From positions 1-18,282 of the forward strand of contig CADATR010000047.1 in the NCBI GenBank assembly GCA_902790885.1: DNA of 18,282 nucleotides. The letters run 5' to 3'. Positions within the stretch are counted from its first letter, which is position 1, and each line of letters opens with the position of its first letter. This DNA is from an uncultured Eubacteriales bacterium. GTDB taxonomy: Bacteria; Bacillota_A; Clostridia; Peptostreptococcales; Anaerovoracaceae. Below are positions 6,583 to 13,889 of the stretch, piece by piece. Made by a program: the position numbers and the translations under genes. The notes beneath the pieces are model-generated. The model did no database searches. It worked only from the letters and a program-made list of their open reading frames with translations, and was not told the DNA's origin.

Positions 6583-7479
6583 ATGAAAAACATTCTCGCT
6601 TCAGCTGACAGAAAACACATGCTTAACAGAGTTGCCCTCGTTATCGTGGGCAACCTGCTTTTTGCCGTCGGCATCAATATGATAATAACCCCGATGAATC
6701 TGTACAGCAGCGGATTTACGGGCATGTCCATGCTTCTGAGGATGTTCCTTGTGGACATACTGCACGTTCCTCAGATACCGGGCATCGACTATCTGGGCAT
6801 CATATACTATCTGCTCAACATGCCGCTGTTCGTGCTGGCGTATAAGGCTCTCGGAAAGGAATTCTGCATCACTACAGTCGTTTCGATCGGAATAGCCTCG
6901 CTGTGCATGTCGCTTGTGCCTGTGGCATCAGAACCGATATTTGACGACTATCTGACTGCCTGTCTGGTAGGCGGCCTGGTTACCGGGACAGGGGCCGGAA
7001 TGGTGCTCAAGGGCGGCACTTCAGGCGGAGGCCAGGACATCATAGGAGTTGCTCTTTCAAAGACTCATCCGAATTTCAGCGTAGGGAAGATATCTATCGC
7101 CATTAATACCGTTATCTACGGCGTATGCTTCTTTCTCTTCGACATACAGATCGTTGTGTATTCAATGATATTCGCTGTAGTCAACGCTCTCGCGCTTGAC
7201 TATCAGCATACTCAGAACAGAAACGTTCAGGTTATGATCTTCACAAAAAAAGAAGGCATAACTGACAAGGTGCTGAAAGAGGTAAGAAGGGGACTGACTT
7301 ACTGGCACGGGGCCGGAGGATATACCGACGAAGACACCTACGTTCTCATGACGATGGTGACGAAGTATGAGCTTCCGGGACTTATCAGGATAGTCAGGGA
7401 GGTCGATCCGAACGCCTTCGTGATGGCGAACGAGGGTACAAAGATATACGGAAACTTCGAGAAACGCTTCACCGAGTGA
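6583..7479 (+). CDS. YitT family membrane protein, second copy
   Basis: The 298-residue protein has hydrophobic segments near 17-38, 70-90, 95-115, 124-143 and 170-205. The family motif GGTSGGGQDII is at 144-154. A soluble C-terminal DUF2179 domain (about 213-292) contains WHGAGGY and ends close to the C-terminus. The transported or sensed molecule is unknown for this family. The start lies 6 bp after the stop of the PotD-like gene and has only a weak ribosome binding site, which suggests translational coupling. The pairing with a substrate-binding lipoprotein hints at a shared role in uptake or sensing, but this is inference. It is only distantly similar to the copy at 524-1516 and lacks that protein's charged N-terminal extension. 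Confidence 0.9.
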   Translation: MKNILASADRKHMLNRVALVIVGNLLFAVGINMIITPMNLYSSGFTGMSMLLRMFLVDILHVPQIPGIDYLGIIYYLLNMPLFVLAYKALGKEFCITTVVSIGIASLCMSLVPVASEPIFDDYLTACLVGGLVTGTGAGMVLKGGTSGGGQDIIGVALSKTHPNFSVGKISIAINTVIYGVCFFLFDIQIVVYSMIFAVVNALALDYQHTQNRNVQVMIFTKKEGITDKVLKEVRRGLTYWHGAGGYTDEDTYVLMTMVTKYELPGLIRIVREVDPNAFVMANEGTKIYGNFEKRFTE

Positions 7480-7500
7480 AACTGAAAACCTGATATAAAG

Positions 7501-7546
7501 AAGAACCTTCGCGGTCCTGCGGGACTGCGAAGGTTCTTATTTTAAT
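7501..7546. terminator. Long UNCG-capped terminator between convergent genes
   Basis: A 17-bp stem (7501-7517 with 7522-7538, one G-U pair) is closed by a TGCG tetraloop on a C-G pair, a stable UNCG-type cap. The plus strand continues into ATTTTAATTT. On the minus strand the stem is followed by TATATC, so it may also stop the Na/Pi gene, less strongly. Confidence 0.87.
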
Positions 7547-7547
7547 T

Positions 7548-9461
7548 TCAGCTTTGCTTTTTTTCGGAGCGCTTCCTTGCCTTGCCCCTGCGGCTTTCAC
7601 TTTTGTTTTCGGCAGGGATGGCTTCGCCGGAAGCCGTGCTGCTTATTATATCTTCTGTTGCGGGAATGGCTTCAAGGGCATTGAAGTACTTGCTGTAATC
7701 ATCGCTGTAGGCCTGAAGGTATTTGCTTGAGGATGAGTGGTGCAGCTCATGCACGAAAGAGTGCTCCTGACCGAAGATAGAGGTATCTTCAGCCTCCATT
7801 ATATAGATGGCGATGTCGCTGCACTTGTCTGAAATGTGTTCTACATTTGTCAGTATGGCCTGATACCTTATCCCGTTTATAGGATCGCACAGATTATTTA
7901 CCATTCTGTAAACGTGTCTTGCGTTCAGCTCCTCTACAAGGTCGTCTATCACTTCCTCGAGCGGCTCCACCTTTGCCGCCAGGCCAGCGCTTTTATCCCT
8001 GTACGCACGTGAAGTTATATCCATGATCTCATATATCGAATCGAACGCCACGCGGAGTTCTGCCAGGGCTGTATCGGAGAATTCCTTGTTCTCGCTCCTC
8101 AGAGTGTTGACTTCATTCGTTATGTTTACAGCCAGATCGCCTATCCTTTCATAGCAGATAAGTGATTTGAGAACTCTGTTCTGATGCTGGTTGTCGACTT
8201 CCCTGGTCACATACGGGGACAGGGAAACGACATACTTGTTGGTCGCATCAGTCATGCTGTCAAGCAGATTCTCCCTGGCCTCTATGCGCGCATCGCGCTT
8301 AGGATCGTAATTATAAATCTGCTGCACTGCTGCGTCAAAATTGTGCGCGGCTATCTCGCTCATTTCCGTGACAACGGTCTCGGCCTGATCAAGAGCCAGG
8401 GCAGGTGAGGTAAAGAGACGTTCGTCGAGAGCGTCGAGCGCTGCTATGGCGTTCATGTCCTCTTCGTCGATAGGCTCATCTTTCACTATTGCGGTACTGA
8501 TGCGTTCTATCACTGATGTGAACGGCAGAAGAAGTACGGCAGGGATAAGTCTGAAGCATCCGTGAATATTGGCGACTCCGCCGGAATTCAGAGTTCCGGA
8601 CCAGAGAGCGTCGCTTATGATACCTGTCTTTCTGCCGATGAATACGAGAAAGAAGCAGATGATGGCAGCAAATACGTTGTATACGATGTGAACGACTGCG
8701 GTGCGTCTCTGGACAGGCTTGGCACCGATACGGCTTACAAGGTAGGTGGTGAGACAGTCTCCGATATTTACACCGATGATGACAGCGAATACCGCGCTGA
8801 ATGTTACGCCCACCGAGCTCGCAATGGACTGTATGATACCTACAACGGCGGAAGAGCTCTGCACTACGCCCGTTACAAGGACTCCGGAAAGGAAGCCAAG
8901 GGCGTAATTGTTGGAAAAGGCAGTAAGCAGATGGCTCAGCGATTCACCGAAACCGGATACGACATTGCTCATGTATATGAGACCCATAAAGAGGATGCCG
9001 AAGCCGCATGCAACTGAACCGATAGTTTTGGATGATCCTGATTTCAGGAACATGATACAGACTATGCCTATCACGAGAGCGAGAGGCGCGAGGTTGTCAG
9101 CCTTGAAGAAATACAGAGGGCTGTCCATGCCCGAGCTGACATCCATGAGCCTGATGATCTGAGCCGTGATGGCTGTTCCGACATTTGCGCCGAGAACTAT
9201 GCCCACTGACTGATGGAAAGTCAGGAAACCCGCTCCGACCAGACCTACGGTAATGACTATAGTCGCGGTAGAACTCTGGATTATGCAGGCTACAAGCATA
9301 CCGAGCAGAAATCCCATTAAAGGCTTGTTGGTGACTCTGGCGAGGGCGTTTTTCATCGCTCCGCCGGATGAGCTTTTCAGGCCGTCTCCCATGACTCTCA
9401 TTCCGTAAAGAAACATGGAGAGACCGCCGAGAAAGGCGATCGCATTGTAAAAGATATTCAT
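7548..9461 (-). CDS. Na/Pi cotransporter family protein with PhoU-like C-terminal domain
   Basis: The 637-residue protein matches the NptA/YjbB type of sodium-phosphate cotransporters. The membrane half contains two inverted-repeat units, each with the signature glutamine-serine motif: QSSTAT at 62-67 and QSSSA at 201-205. Partner elements GANVGT (91-96) and GVNIGD (230-235) are present. From about residue 345 to 560 a soluble helical region resembles PhoU. An alanine-rich and then basic tail ends the protein. It would import phosphate with sodium, with the PhoU-like part probably regulatory. On the minus strand GGAGG precedes the ATG by 12 nt. The gene is monocistronic, convergent with yitT and divergent from iscR; no pst or pho genes are nearby. 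Confidence 0.93.
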   Translation of the reverse strand: MNIFYNAIAFLGGLSMFLYGMRVMGDGLKSSSGGAMKNALARVTNKPLMGFLLGMLVACIIQSSTATIVITVGLVGAGFLTFHQSVGIVLGANVGTAITAQIIRLMDVSSGMDSPLYFFKADNLAPLALVIGIVCIMFLKSGSSKTIGSVACGFGILFMGLIYMSNVVSGFGESLSHLLTAFSNNYALGFLSGVLVTGVVQSSSAVVGIIQSIASSVGVTFSAVFAVIIGVNIGDCLTTYLVSRIGAKPVQRRTAVVHIVYNVFAAIICFFLVFIGRKTGIISDALWSGTLNSGGVANIHGCFRLIPAVLLLPFTSVIERISTAIVKDEPIDEEDMNAIAALDALDERLFTSPALALDQAETVVTEMSEIAAHNFDAAVQQIYNYDPKRDARIEARENLLDSMTDATNKYVVSLSPYVTREVDNQHQNRVLKSLICYERIGDLAVNITNEVNTLRSENKEFSDTALAELRVAFDSIYEIMDITSRAYRDKSAGLAAKVEPLEEVIDDLVEELNARHVYRMVNNLCDPINGIRYQAILTNVEHISDKCSDIAIYIMEAEDTSIFGQEHSFVHELHHSSSSKYLQAYSDDYSKYFNALEAIPATEDIISSTASGEAIPAENKSESRRGKARKRSEKKQS

Positions 9462-9527
9462 AAAACGGTTGATCCTCCGAGATCATTAATGGTTCTCAGT
9501 AACGTTAAGCCCCAAATTTCCTTTTAT

Positions 9528-9556
9528 ATTATAGAAATACAGGGTGTCAAAAGCAA
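9528..9556 (-). promoter_or_regulatory. Promoter of the Na/Pi cotransporter gene
   Basis: Read on the minus strand, TTGCTT (plus-strand 9551-9556) and a perfect TATAAT (9528-9533) are spaced by 17 bp, about 65 bp before the start codon. Confidence 0.55.
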
Positions 9557-9605
9557 TCAAAATGACAAGTATCCTGATCTTGTTGATATATATCCAAAAT
9601 GACTG

Positions 9606-9634
9606 TTGACATATTCCTACCATGGGAGTAGGAT
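9606..9634 (+). promoter_or_regulatory. iscR: iscR promoter
   Basis: TTGACA (9606-9611) and TAGGAT (9629-9634) are separated by 17 bp. The predicted start is near 9641, giving a leader of about 54 nt before iscR. Confidence 0.65.
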
Positions 9635-9635
9635 T
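9613..9635. promoter_or_regulatory. Candidate IscR operator (palindrome inside the iscR promoter)
   Basis: ATTCCTAC (9613-9620) and GTAGGATT (9628-9635) form an inverted repeat matching at seven of eight positions around a 7-bp centre. It fills the spacer and covers the -10 box, a placement typical of a repressor site. Rrf2 regulators commonly control their own isc operon. IscR binding here is inferred, not shown. Confidence 0.5.
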
Positions 9636-9694
9636 TGTCTGATGGTTTCGGATGTGCCGATCTGTCAATATGCAAAGAAAGGGGATCTTCGGAT

Positions 9695-10150
9695 ATGATG
9701 GTTTCGACCAAGGGCAGATATGCTCTTACGGTAATGGTTGATCTGGCCCGCAAAGGTGAAAACGGCTACGTTTCGCTTTCAGATATAGCGGAAAGTGAAA
9801 ATCTTTCCATGAAATACCTCGAAAGCATAATCGCCATACTCAACAAGGGCGGGCTCCTCAAAAGCCTGAGAGGAAAGAACGGCGGTTACATGCTGGCGCG
9901 CGAGCCGAAGGATTACTCGATAAACGAGATACTTCTGCTGACGGAGGGAACGCTGGCGCCTGTAAACTGCATCATGCAGGAGGGCGTACAGTGCGAAAAG
10001 GCTGCTACCTGCAGCACGCTTCCGCTCTGGGCAGGGCTCGACAAGGTGATAGAGAATTACCTTTCGGGGATCACCCTTGAAGATATAATTACAGGCAACC
10101 GCAAAAAAATGCTGGGAGACTACTGCGAAAGCTGTGGACCGGCAGAATAG
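9695..10150 (+). CDS. iscR: Rrf2-family iron-sulfur transcriptional regulator IscR
   Basis: The 151-residue protein has an N-terminal winged helix of the Rrf2 type, with the signature STKGRYAL at 4-11 and LRGKNGGYMLAR at 58-69. Three cysteines (C92, C100, C106) sit where IscR holds its [2Fe-2S] cluster, and a CESC pair lies near the C-terminus. It senses Fe-S status and controls transcription of the isc genes. The ATG at 9695 is chosen because GGGG (9681-9684) is 10 nt upstream and the protein start matches the family. An upstream in-frame TTG at 9635 would lie in the promoter region. It is followed 22 bp later by iscS, and a palindrome in its promoter suggests autoregulation. Confidence 0.93.
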   Translation: MMVSTKGRYALTVMVDLARKGENGYVSLSDIAESENLSMKYLESIIAILNKGGLLKSLRGKNGGYMLAREPKDYSINEILLLTEGTLAPVNCIMQEGVQCEKAATCSTLPLWAGLDKVIENYLSGITLEDIITGNRKKMLGDYCESCGPAE

Positions 10151-10172
10151 ATAACCAGGAGGAACGATATAG

Positions 10173-11333
10173 ATGAGAGTTTATGCTGACAATGCCGCTA
10201 CAACTTATCTCAGCAAAACGGCAAGAGACAAGCTCATCGAGTGTCTCGATGAATACAACGGCAACCCTAACAGCCTTCACAGCGACGGACAGCGCACACA
10301 GGAGGCTCTTGACGAGGCGAGGGCGATTGTAGCCGGATGCATCAATGCCGCCAGGCCTAACGAGATATATTTCACTTCGGGAGGCTCTGAAGCTGACAAT
10401 CAGGCCCTGCTTTCCGCAGCAAGAGGACTTAAGGCCAAGGGAAAGAAGCATCTGATCACGCTCAACATAGAGCATCACGCCATTCTGCACACCATGCGCA
10501 AGCTTGAGGGAGAAGGATTTGAAGTCACATACCTCGCTCCGCAGGCAAACGGTGTCGTTGATGTAAAGGACGTTGAGGATGCGATAAGGGACGACACAGC
10601 GCTTGTGAGCGTAATGTTCGCCAACAACGAGATGGGAGCTGTGCAGCCGATCGCAGAGATAGGCGCGGTCTGCAAGGAAAAGAAGGTGCTCTTCCATACA
10701 GACGCTGTACAGGCAGCAGCTCATCTTCCTATAGATGTACAGGCAATGAACATAGACATGCTTTCGATGTCGGGCCACAAGTTCCACGGACCTAAGGGAG
10801 TAGGTATCCTGTATGCCCGCAACGGCATCAAGCTTGTGAACGTGATCGAAGGAGGAGCTCAGGAAAGAGGCAAGCGTGCCGGCACATGCGACAACATGGA
10901 AGCCAACATGAGCAAGGTAAGAGCTCTCAGAGACAGACTCATAGAGGGACTCAAGGATATTCCTTATTCGCAGCTCAACGGCGATCCGGTAAAGAGACTG
11001 CCGGGCAATGTTAACTGGTCGTTCGAGGGAGTTGAAGGAGAGAGCCTGCTGCTTCACCTCGACATGTACGGCATCGAGTGCTCATCGGGAAGCGCCTGCA
11101 CCAGCGAATCGCTCGATCCTTCCCACGTTCTGCTCGGAATGGGAGTGCCTGTCGAGGCGGCTCACGGATCGCTCAGATTCAGCCTGGATATCGACAACAC
11201 TGAAGAACAGATCGACTATGTGATCGAAAAGGTCCACAAGGTAGTCGAATACTATAGAAGCATGTCTCCTTACTGGGAAGATCTTCAGACAGGCAAGAGA
11301 GAACACTGCATACCGGAATTCTGGAATAAATAG
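10173..11333 (+). CDS. iscS: Cysteine desulfurase, IscS/NifS family
   Basis: This pyridoxal-phosphate enzyme removes sulfur from L-cysteine and passes it as a persulfide to IscU for Fe-S cluster assembly. The 386-residue protein contains the PLP-binding lysine K203 in SMSGHKFHGPKG. The mobile-loop catalytic cysteine C309 lies in SSGSACTS, the form typical of group I (IscS-like) desulfurases. The N-terminal YADNAATT motif and the substrate-site elements GGSEADN and FANNEMG are also present. AGGAGG lies 10 nt before the ATG. The gene is in the middle of the isc operon, 22 bp after iscR and 12 bp before iscU. No mnmA follows, so a role in tRNA thiolation cannot be inferred from context. Confidence 0.95.
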   Translation: MRVYADNAATTYLSKTARDKLIECLDEYNGNPNSLHSDGQRTQEALDEARAIVAGCINAARPNEIYFTSGGSEADNQALLSAARGLKAKGKKHLITLNIEHHAILHTMRKLEGEGFEVTYLAPQANGVVDVKDVEDAIRDDTALVSVMFANNEMGAVQPIAEIGAVCKEKKVLFHTDAVQAAAHLPIDVQAMNIDMLSMSGHKFHGPKGVGILYARNGIKLVNVIEGGAQERGKRAGTCDNMEANMSKVRALRDRLIEGLKDIPYSQLNGDPVKRLPGNVNWSFEGVEGESLLLHLDMYGIECSSGSACTSESLDPSHVLLGMGVPVEAAHGSLRFSLDIDNTEEQIDYVIEKVHKVVEYYRSMSPYWEDLQTGKREHCIPEFWNK

Positions 11334-11345
11334 GAGGAATAGAAA

Positions 11346-11765
11346 ATGTCACTGTATACAGATAAGGTAATGGATCATTTTGAGAACCCGCGCAATGTAG
11401 GCGTCATCGAGGATGCTGACGGAGTCGGCGAAGTCGGAAATCCGGTCTGCGGAGACATCATGAAGATGTATCTCAAGGTAGAGGACGATAAGATCGCAGA
11501 CGTAAAGTTCAAGACTTTCGGCTGCGGAAGCGCTATCGCGACAAGCTCGATGGCTACTGAACTCATCAAGGGAAAGAGTCTCGATGAAGCTCTTGAACTC
11601 ACGAACAAGGCTGTCGTGGATGCTCTTGACGGACTTCCGGCAAGAAAGATCCACTGCTCCGTGCTTGCTGAAGACGCGATCAAGGCAGCTCTTGTTGACT
11701 ACTACACAAGAAGCGGAAGAGAGATGCCTGAGAGCCTGGTGGGATTTGAACCTCACGAAGACTGA
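11346..11765 (+). CDS. iscU: Fe-S cluster assembly scaffold IscU/NifU-like
   Basis: The 139-residue protein has the three scaffold cysteines C35 (GNPVCGD), C60 (FGCGSAIATSS) and C104 (KIHCSVLAEDA). Asp D37 and His H103 are also present, the full ligand set of IscU. Its length fits the NifU-like single-domain form of clostridia rather than SufU, which carries an insertion. It builds [2Fe-2S] or [4Fe-4S] clusters on sulfur from IscS and hands them to apoproteins. The usual chaperone-binding LPPVK motif is replaced by LPARK (97-101), which agrees with the absence of hscA and hscB nearby. AGGAGG lies just before the ATG. A hairpin terminator follows. Confidence 0.94.
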   Translation: MSLYTDKVMDHFENPRNVGVIEDADGVGEVGNPVCGDIMKMYLKVEDDKIADVKFKTFGCGSAIATSSMATELIKGKSLDEALELTNKAVVDALDGLPARKIHCSVLAEDAIKAALVDYYTRSGREMPESLVGFEPHED

Positions 11766-11799
11766 TCTTTTTAGAACGGCTTAAATCAAGTGAATTTCA

Positions 11800-11834
11800 A
11801 CGCCTGCCGGCTGCAGATACCGGCAGGCGTGTTT
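11800..11834 (+). terminator. Hairpin terminator after the isc operon
   Basis: A perfect 11-bp GC-rich stem (11800-11810 with 11820-11830) and 9-nt loop are followed only by GTTTC, so the U-run is short. It may be an imperfect terminator or an mRNA 3'-end stabiliser. Confidence 0.6.
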
Positions 11835-11942
11835 CATATACCACCTCGGACTGAGCGGAACCGGCATTCCAGGCATTATTGGGCGGGATCAAAAAGGACA
11901 TAGAAATTCAACAAATCAATAAAAAAGTTAACAATTGTGTTG

Positions 11943-11976
11943 TATAATTATCCAAGAGTCTGGCTATATGCCGGAC
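11943..11976 (+). promoter_or_regulatory. -10 box and leader hairpin of the RDD gene
   Basis: A perfect TATAAT (11943-11948) preceded by TG lies 59 bp before the RDD start codon; no good -35 box is found at 16-18 bp. A 7-bp hairpin, GTCTGGC (11958-11964) with GCCGGAC (11970-11976), would lie at the start of the leader. Confidence 0.4.
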
Positions 11977-12007
11977 TGTCACATTATATAAACCGGAGAT
12001 CACTTTA

Positions 12008-13111
12008 ATGACAGAAAAAAGAATAATGAAGCTTGCCTCAAGGGGCAAGAGATTCGGTGCAGCGTGTATCGATTCGTTCATACCTGTAATAAGCTATCTT
12101 CTGTATTCAGCAGTAATGACAGCAAACGGAATAGGGACAGGCTACCCGGGATACGGGTACGGAAACGGATTCGGATACGGATATGAATTCGGCTACGGCT
12201 ATGGCGGCGGAATGGGCAGATATCATCTGAGTGGAGCTTCCGCGGTCCTTATGGCGGTGGTCTTCATTGTTTTGCTCGCATATATCGTCGCGGAGTTTAT
12301 CTTTTTCGCGAAAGGCAAGTCCATCGGAAAAGCCCTGATCGGACTTCAGGTGGTTTCGAGCAAGGACGGAAAACCGTTCAGATTCGGCATGATGCTCTTC
12401 AGGGAGCTGATCGTAAAAAGCGCGTCCGGCTCCGCTCTCGGAATCGGCTATATCTGGGTCCTTATCGATGAGAAGAACAGAGGCTGGCATGATAAGATCC
12501 TGGATTCATATGTGGTAGACCTGAAAGAATCCGAAAGGATGAACCTCAGAAGACATCTCGAACAGGCACGTGCGGCAGCGCCGAAAACCGAGCCTGTGGT
12601 TCCTGAGACAGAAACCGTGGTCGAGCCGGCGGCGGAAACAGCTGCCGAACCTTCGGAAGGAACAGTAAAGCAGGCAGTACAGCCTGTCGTGGATATAACG
12701 TCCGGAGCTGCTGAAGATATTCAGGCAGAGGATATTCAGACTGATGATGCGCAGCTGAGCGATGACGCCCCGGAAGATACATCAGATGAGTCTTATGAGG
12801 AAGCGGCAGCGCCTGAGATCGCTGAAGAGGAGCCGCAGCAGTCCGCTGATGATATGAGTCAGGAGCCTGAAACTGAAATTGAAAGCGAAACTGAAACTGA
12901 AACTGAAACTGAAACTGAAGCTGAAGTCGTCAGTACGGAGGGGACAGCAGAGGCAGCCGCTGAAGAGATCACTGCGCTGAGCATGTCGATGAAGAAAGAG
13001 GAACTCCTTGAAGCCGCAAAAGAGAGAGGCGTAAAGGTCAGCGCCAGGGCGACAAAGGCCGCTATCATCGAGGCTATAGAAAAAGCAGCTGAAGCAACTG
13101 ATAACGAGTAA
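12008..13111 (+). CDS. RDD family membrane protein with acidic tail and SAP/HeH-like C-terminus
   Basis: The 367-residue protein is modular. Residues 10-170 form an RDD domain: RGKRFGAACID at 12-22, a first hydrophobic segment (22-39), a second (78-100), then KGKSIGKALIGLQVV and a third hydrophobic stretch near 139-153. Between segments one and two a loop (41-71) is very rich in Gly, Tyr and Phe. Residues about 185-325 are Pro/Glu/Ala/Thr-rich, acidic and probably disordered, with an ET dipeptide run at 288-304. Residues 327-360 resemble small SAP/HeH or Rho-N-like helical motifs (KKEELLEAAKERGVKVS). RDD proteins are poorly understood; some affect ion transport. GGAG lies 9 nt before the ATG. 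A PyrK-like gene follows 25 bp later, probably cotranscribed. Confidence 0.82.
   Translation: MTEKRIMKLASRGKRFGAACIDSFIPVISYLLYSAVMTANGIGTGYPGYGYGNGFGYGYEFGYGYGGGMGRYHLSGASAVLMAVVFIVLLAYIVAEFIFFAKGKSIGKALIGLQVVSSKDGKPFRFGMMLFRELIVKSASGSALGIGYIWVLIDEKNRGWHDKILDSYVVDLKESERMNLRRHLEQARAAAPKTEPVVPETETVVEPAAETAAEPSEGTVKQAVQPVVDITSGAAEDIQAEDIQTDDAQLSDDAPEDTSDESYEEAAAPEIAEEEPQQSADDMSQEPETEIESETETETETETEAEVVSTEGTAEAAAEEITALSMSMKKEELLEAAKERGVKVSARATKAAIIEAIEKAAEATDNE
12869..12922 (+). repeat. Hexanucleotide tandem repeat (GAAACT) within the RDD gene
   Basis: Nine consecutive 6-bp units occur. Five perfect GAAACT copies lie at 12887-12916, with degenerate copies on both sides. The repeat encodes alternating Glu-Thr in the acidic tail, and unit gain or loss keeps the frame. 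Confidence 0.88.
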
Positions 13112-13136
13112 GTCATAAAACAGGAAGATCATATTC

Positions 13137-13862
13137 ATGAAAAAGACAGGAAGGATAGTGCATAACGACAATCTTGGCCGCAATATACACAAGATGACAT
13201 TCGACATGGGCGAATGTAACTTCAGACTTCCCGGTCAATATGCTATGATAGAAGCAGGAGGAGTACGCAGGCCTTATCAGGTATGCGACTTCGACAGCAA
13301 CAGGTTTACCGTGGTATTCCCGGCTGACGGCAGGGAGAGTAAAATACTTGCCTCGATGGGGCCGGGGGAGGAAGTGACCGTCACGATGGGACTCGGCAAC
13401 GGATTCGATCTTGACGCGATGCCGCAGGAAGTCCTGCTTGTGGCCGATGATCTCGGCATACCCGAGATGCTCGGACTCGCCCGCGCGCTTCTTGTGCGGG
13501 GGATAAAATGCAGGCTCATCCTCAGCTATCCGAGCAAAAATGACATCTACATGCTCGACTCGTTCAGGTATCTCGTGAACGAGATAGAAGTGCTCACACT
13601 TGACGGGAGCAACGGCAGGGAAGGCAGCGCGTCAGACGCGGTCAGGCACGTGCCGTATATCTGTGCCGGCGGCTCTCTCAGCATGCTCAAGTCGCTCTCC
13701 GACAAAGCCGACGAAGGACAGTTCAGCATGAGCAGCACGATCCTCGCTGAGTCTGCCGACTACGATGACTGTTTTATAGAAACGACTGAGGGCAGGCTGA
13801 ACTGCAGCGATGCCGGCCCAGTATTCGATAAGAATATAATCAGATGGGACAAGCTGATCTGA
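13137..13862 (+). CDS. PyrK-like ferredoxin-reductase-fold protein with degenerate [2Fe-2S] site
   Basis: The 241-residue protein has the layout of dihydroorotate dehydrogenase electron-transfer subunit PyrK. PGQY (32-35) and RRPYQV (44-49) fill the FAD-binding positions, MGLGNGF (84-90) resembles the PyrK GPLGNGF element, and GPVFD (227-231) follows the last cluster cysteine. Key positions differ, however. The FAD motif lacks the usual Ser. The glycine-rich nucleotide motif reads VADDLGIPEM (102-111). Of four [2Fe-2S] cysteines only C212 and C223 remain. It may therefore bind flavin but not a normal cluster, and it is probably not a working PyrK. No pyrD is adjacent. AGGAAG lies about 9 nt before the ATG. 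The gene lies 25 bp after the RDD gene and 27 bp before nnrDE. Its exact function is unknown. Confidence 0.72.
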   Translation: MKKTGRIVHNDNLGRNIHKMTFDMGECNFRLPGQYAMIEAGGVRRPYQVCDFDSNRFTVVFPADGRESKILASMGPGEEVTVTMGLGNGFDLDAMPQEVLLVADDLGIPEMLGLARALLVRGIKCRLILSYPSKNDIYMLDSFRYLVNEIEVLTLDGSNGREGSASDAVRHVPYICAGGSLSMLKSLSDKADEGQFSMSSTILAESADYDDCFIETTEGRLNCSDAGPVFDKNIIRWDKLI

Positions 13863-13889
13863 TCTGAACAGATAAGGAGAGAGTTTCCG

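Noticed and set aside
9641..9706. A 10-bp direct repeat GATGGTTTCG (9641-9650 and 9697-9706) around the iscR leader
   Set aside because: It is short, only two copies, and one copy is the iscR coding start; likely chance.
10089..11057. A 322-codon minus-strand frame opposite iscS
   Set aside because: It is an antisense shadow of iscS, which has all catalytic residues; the frame resembles no protein and is Cys/Ser/Arg-rich in a non-natural way.
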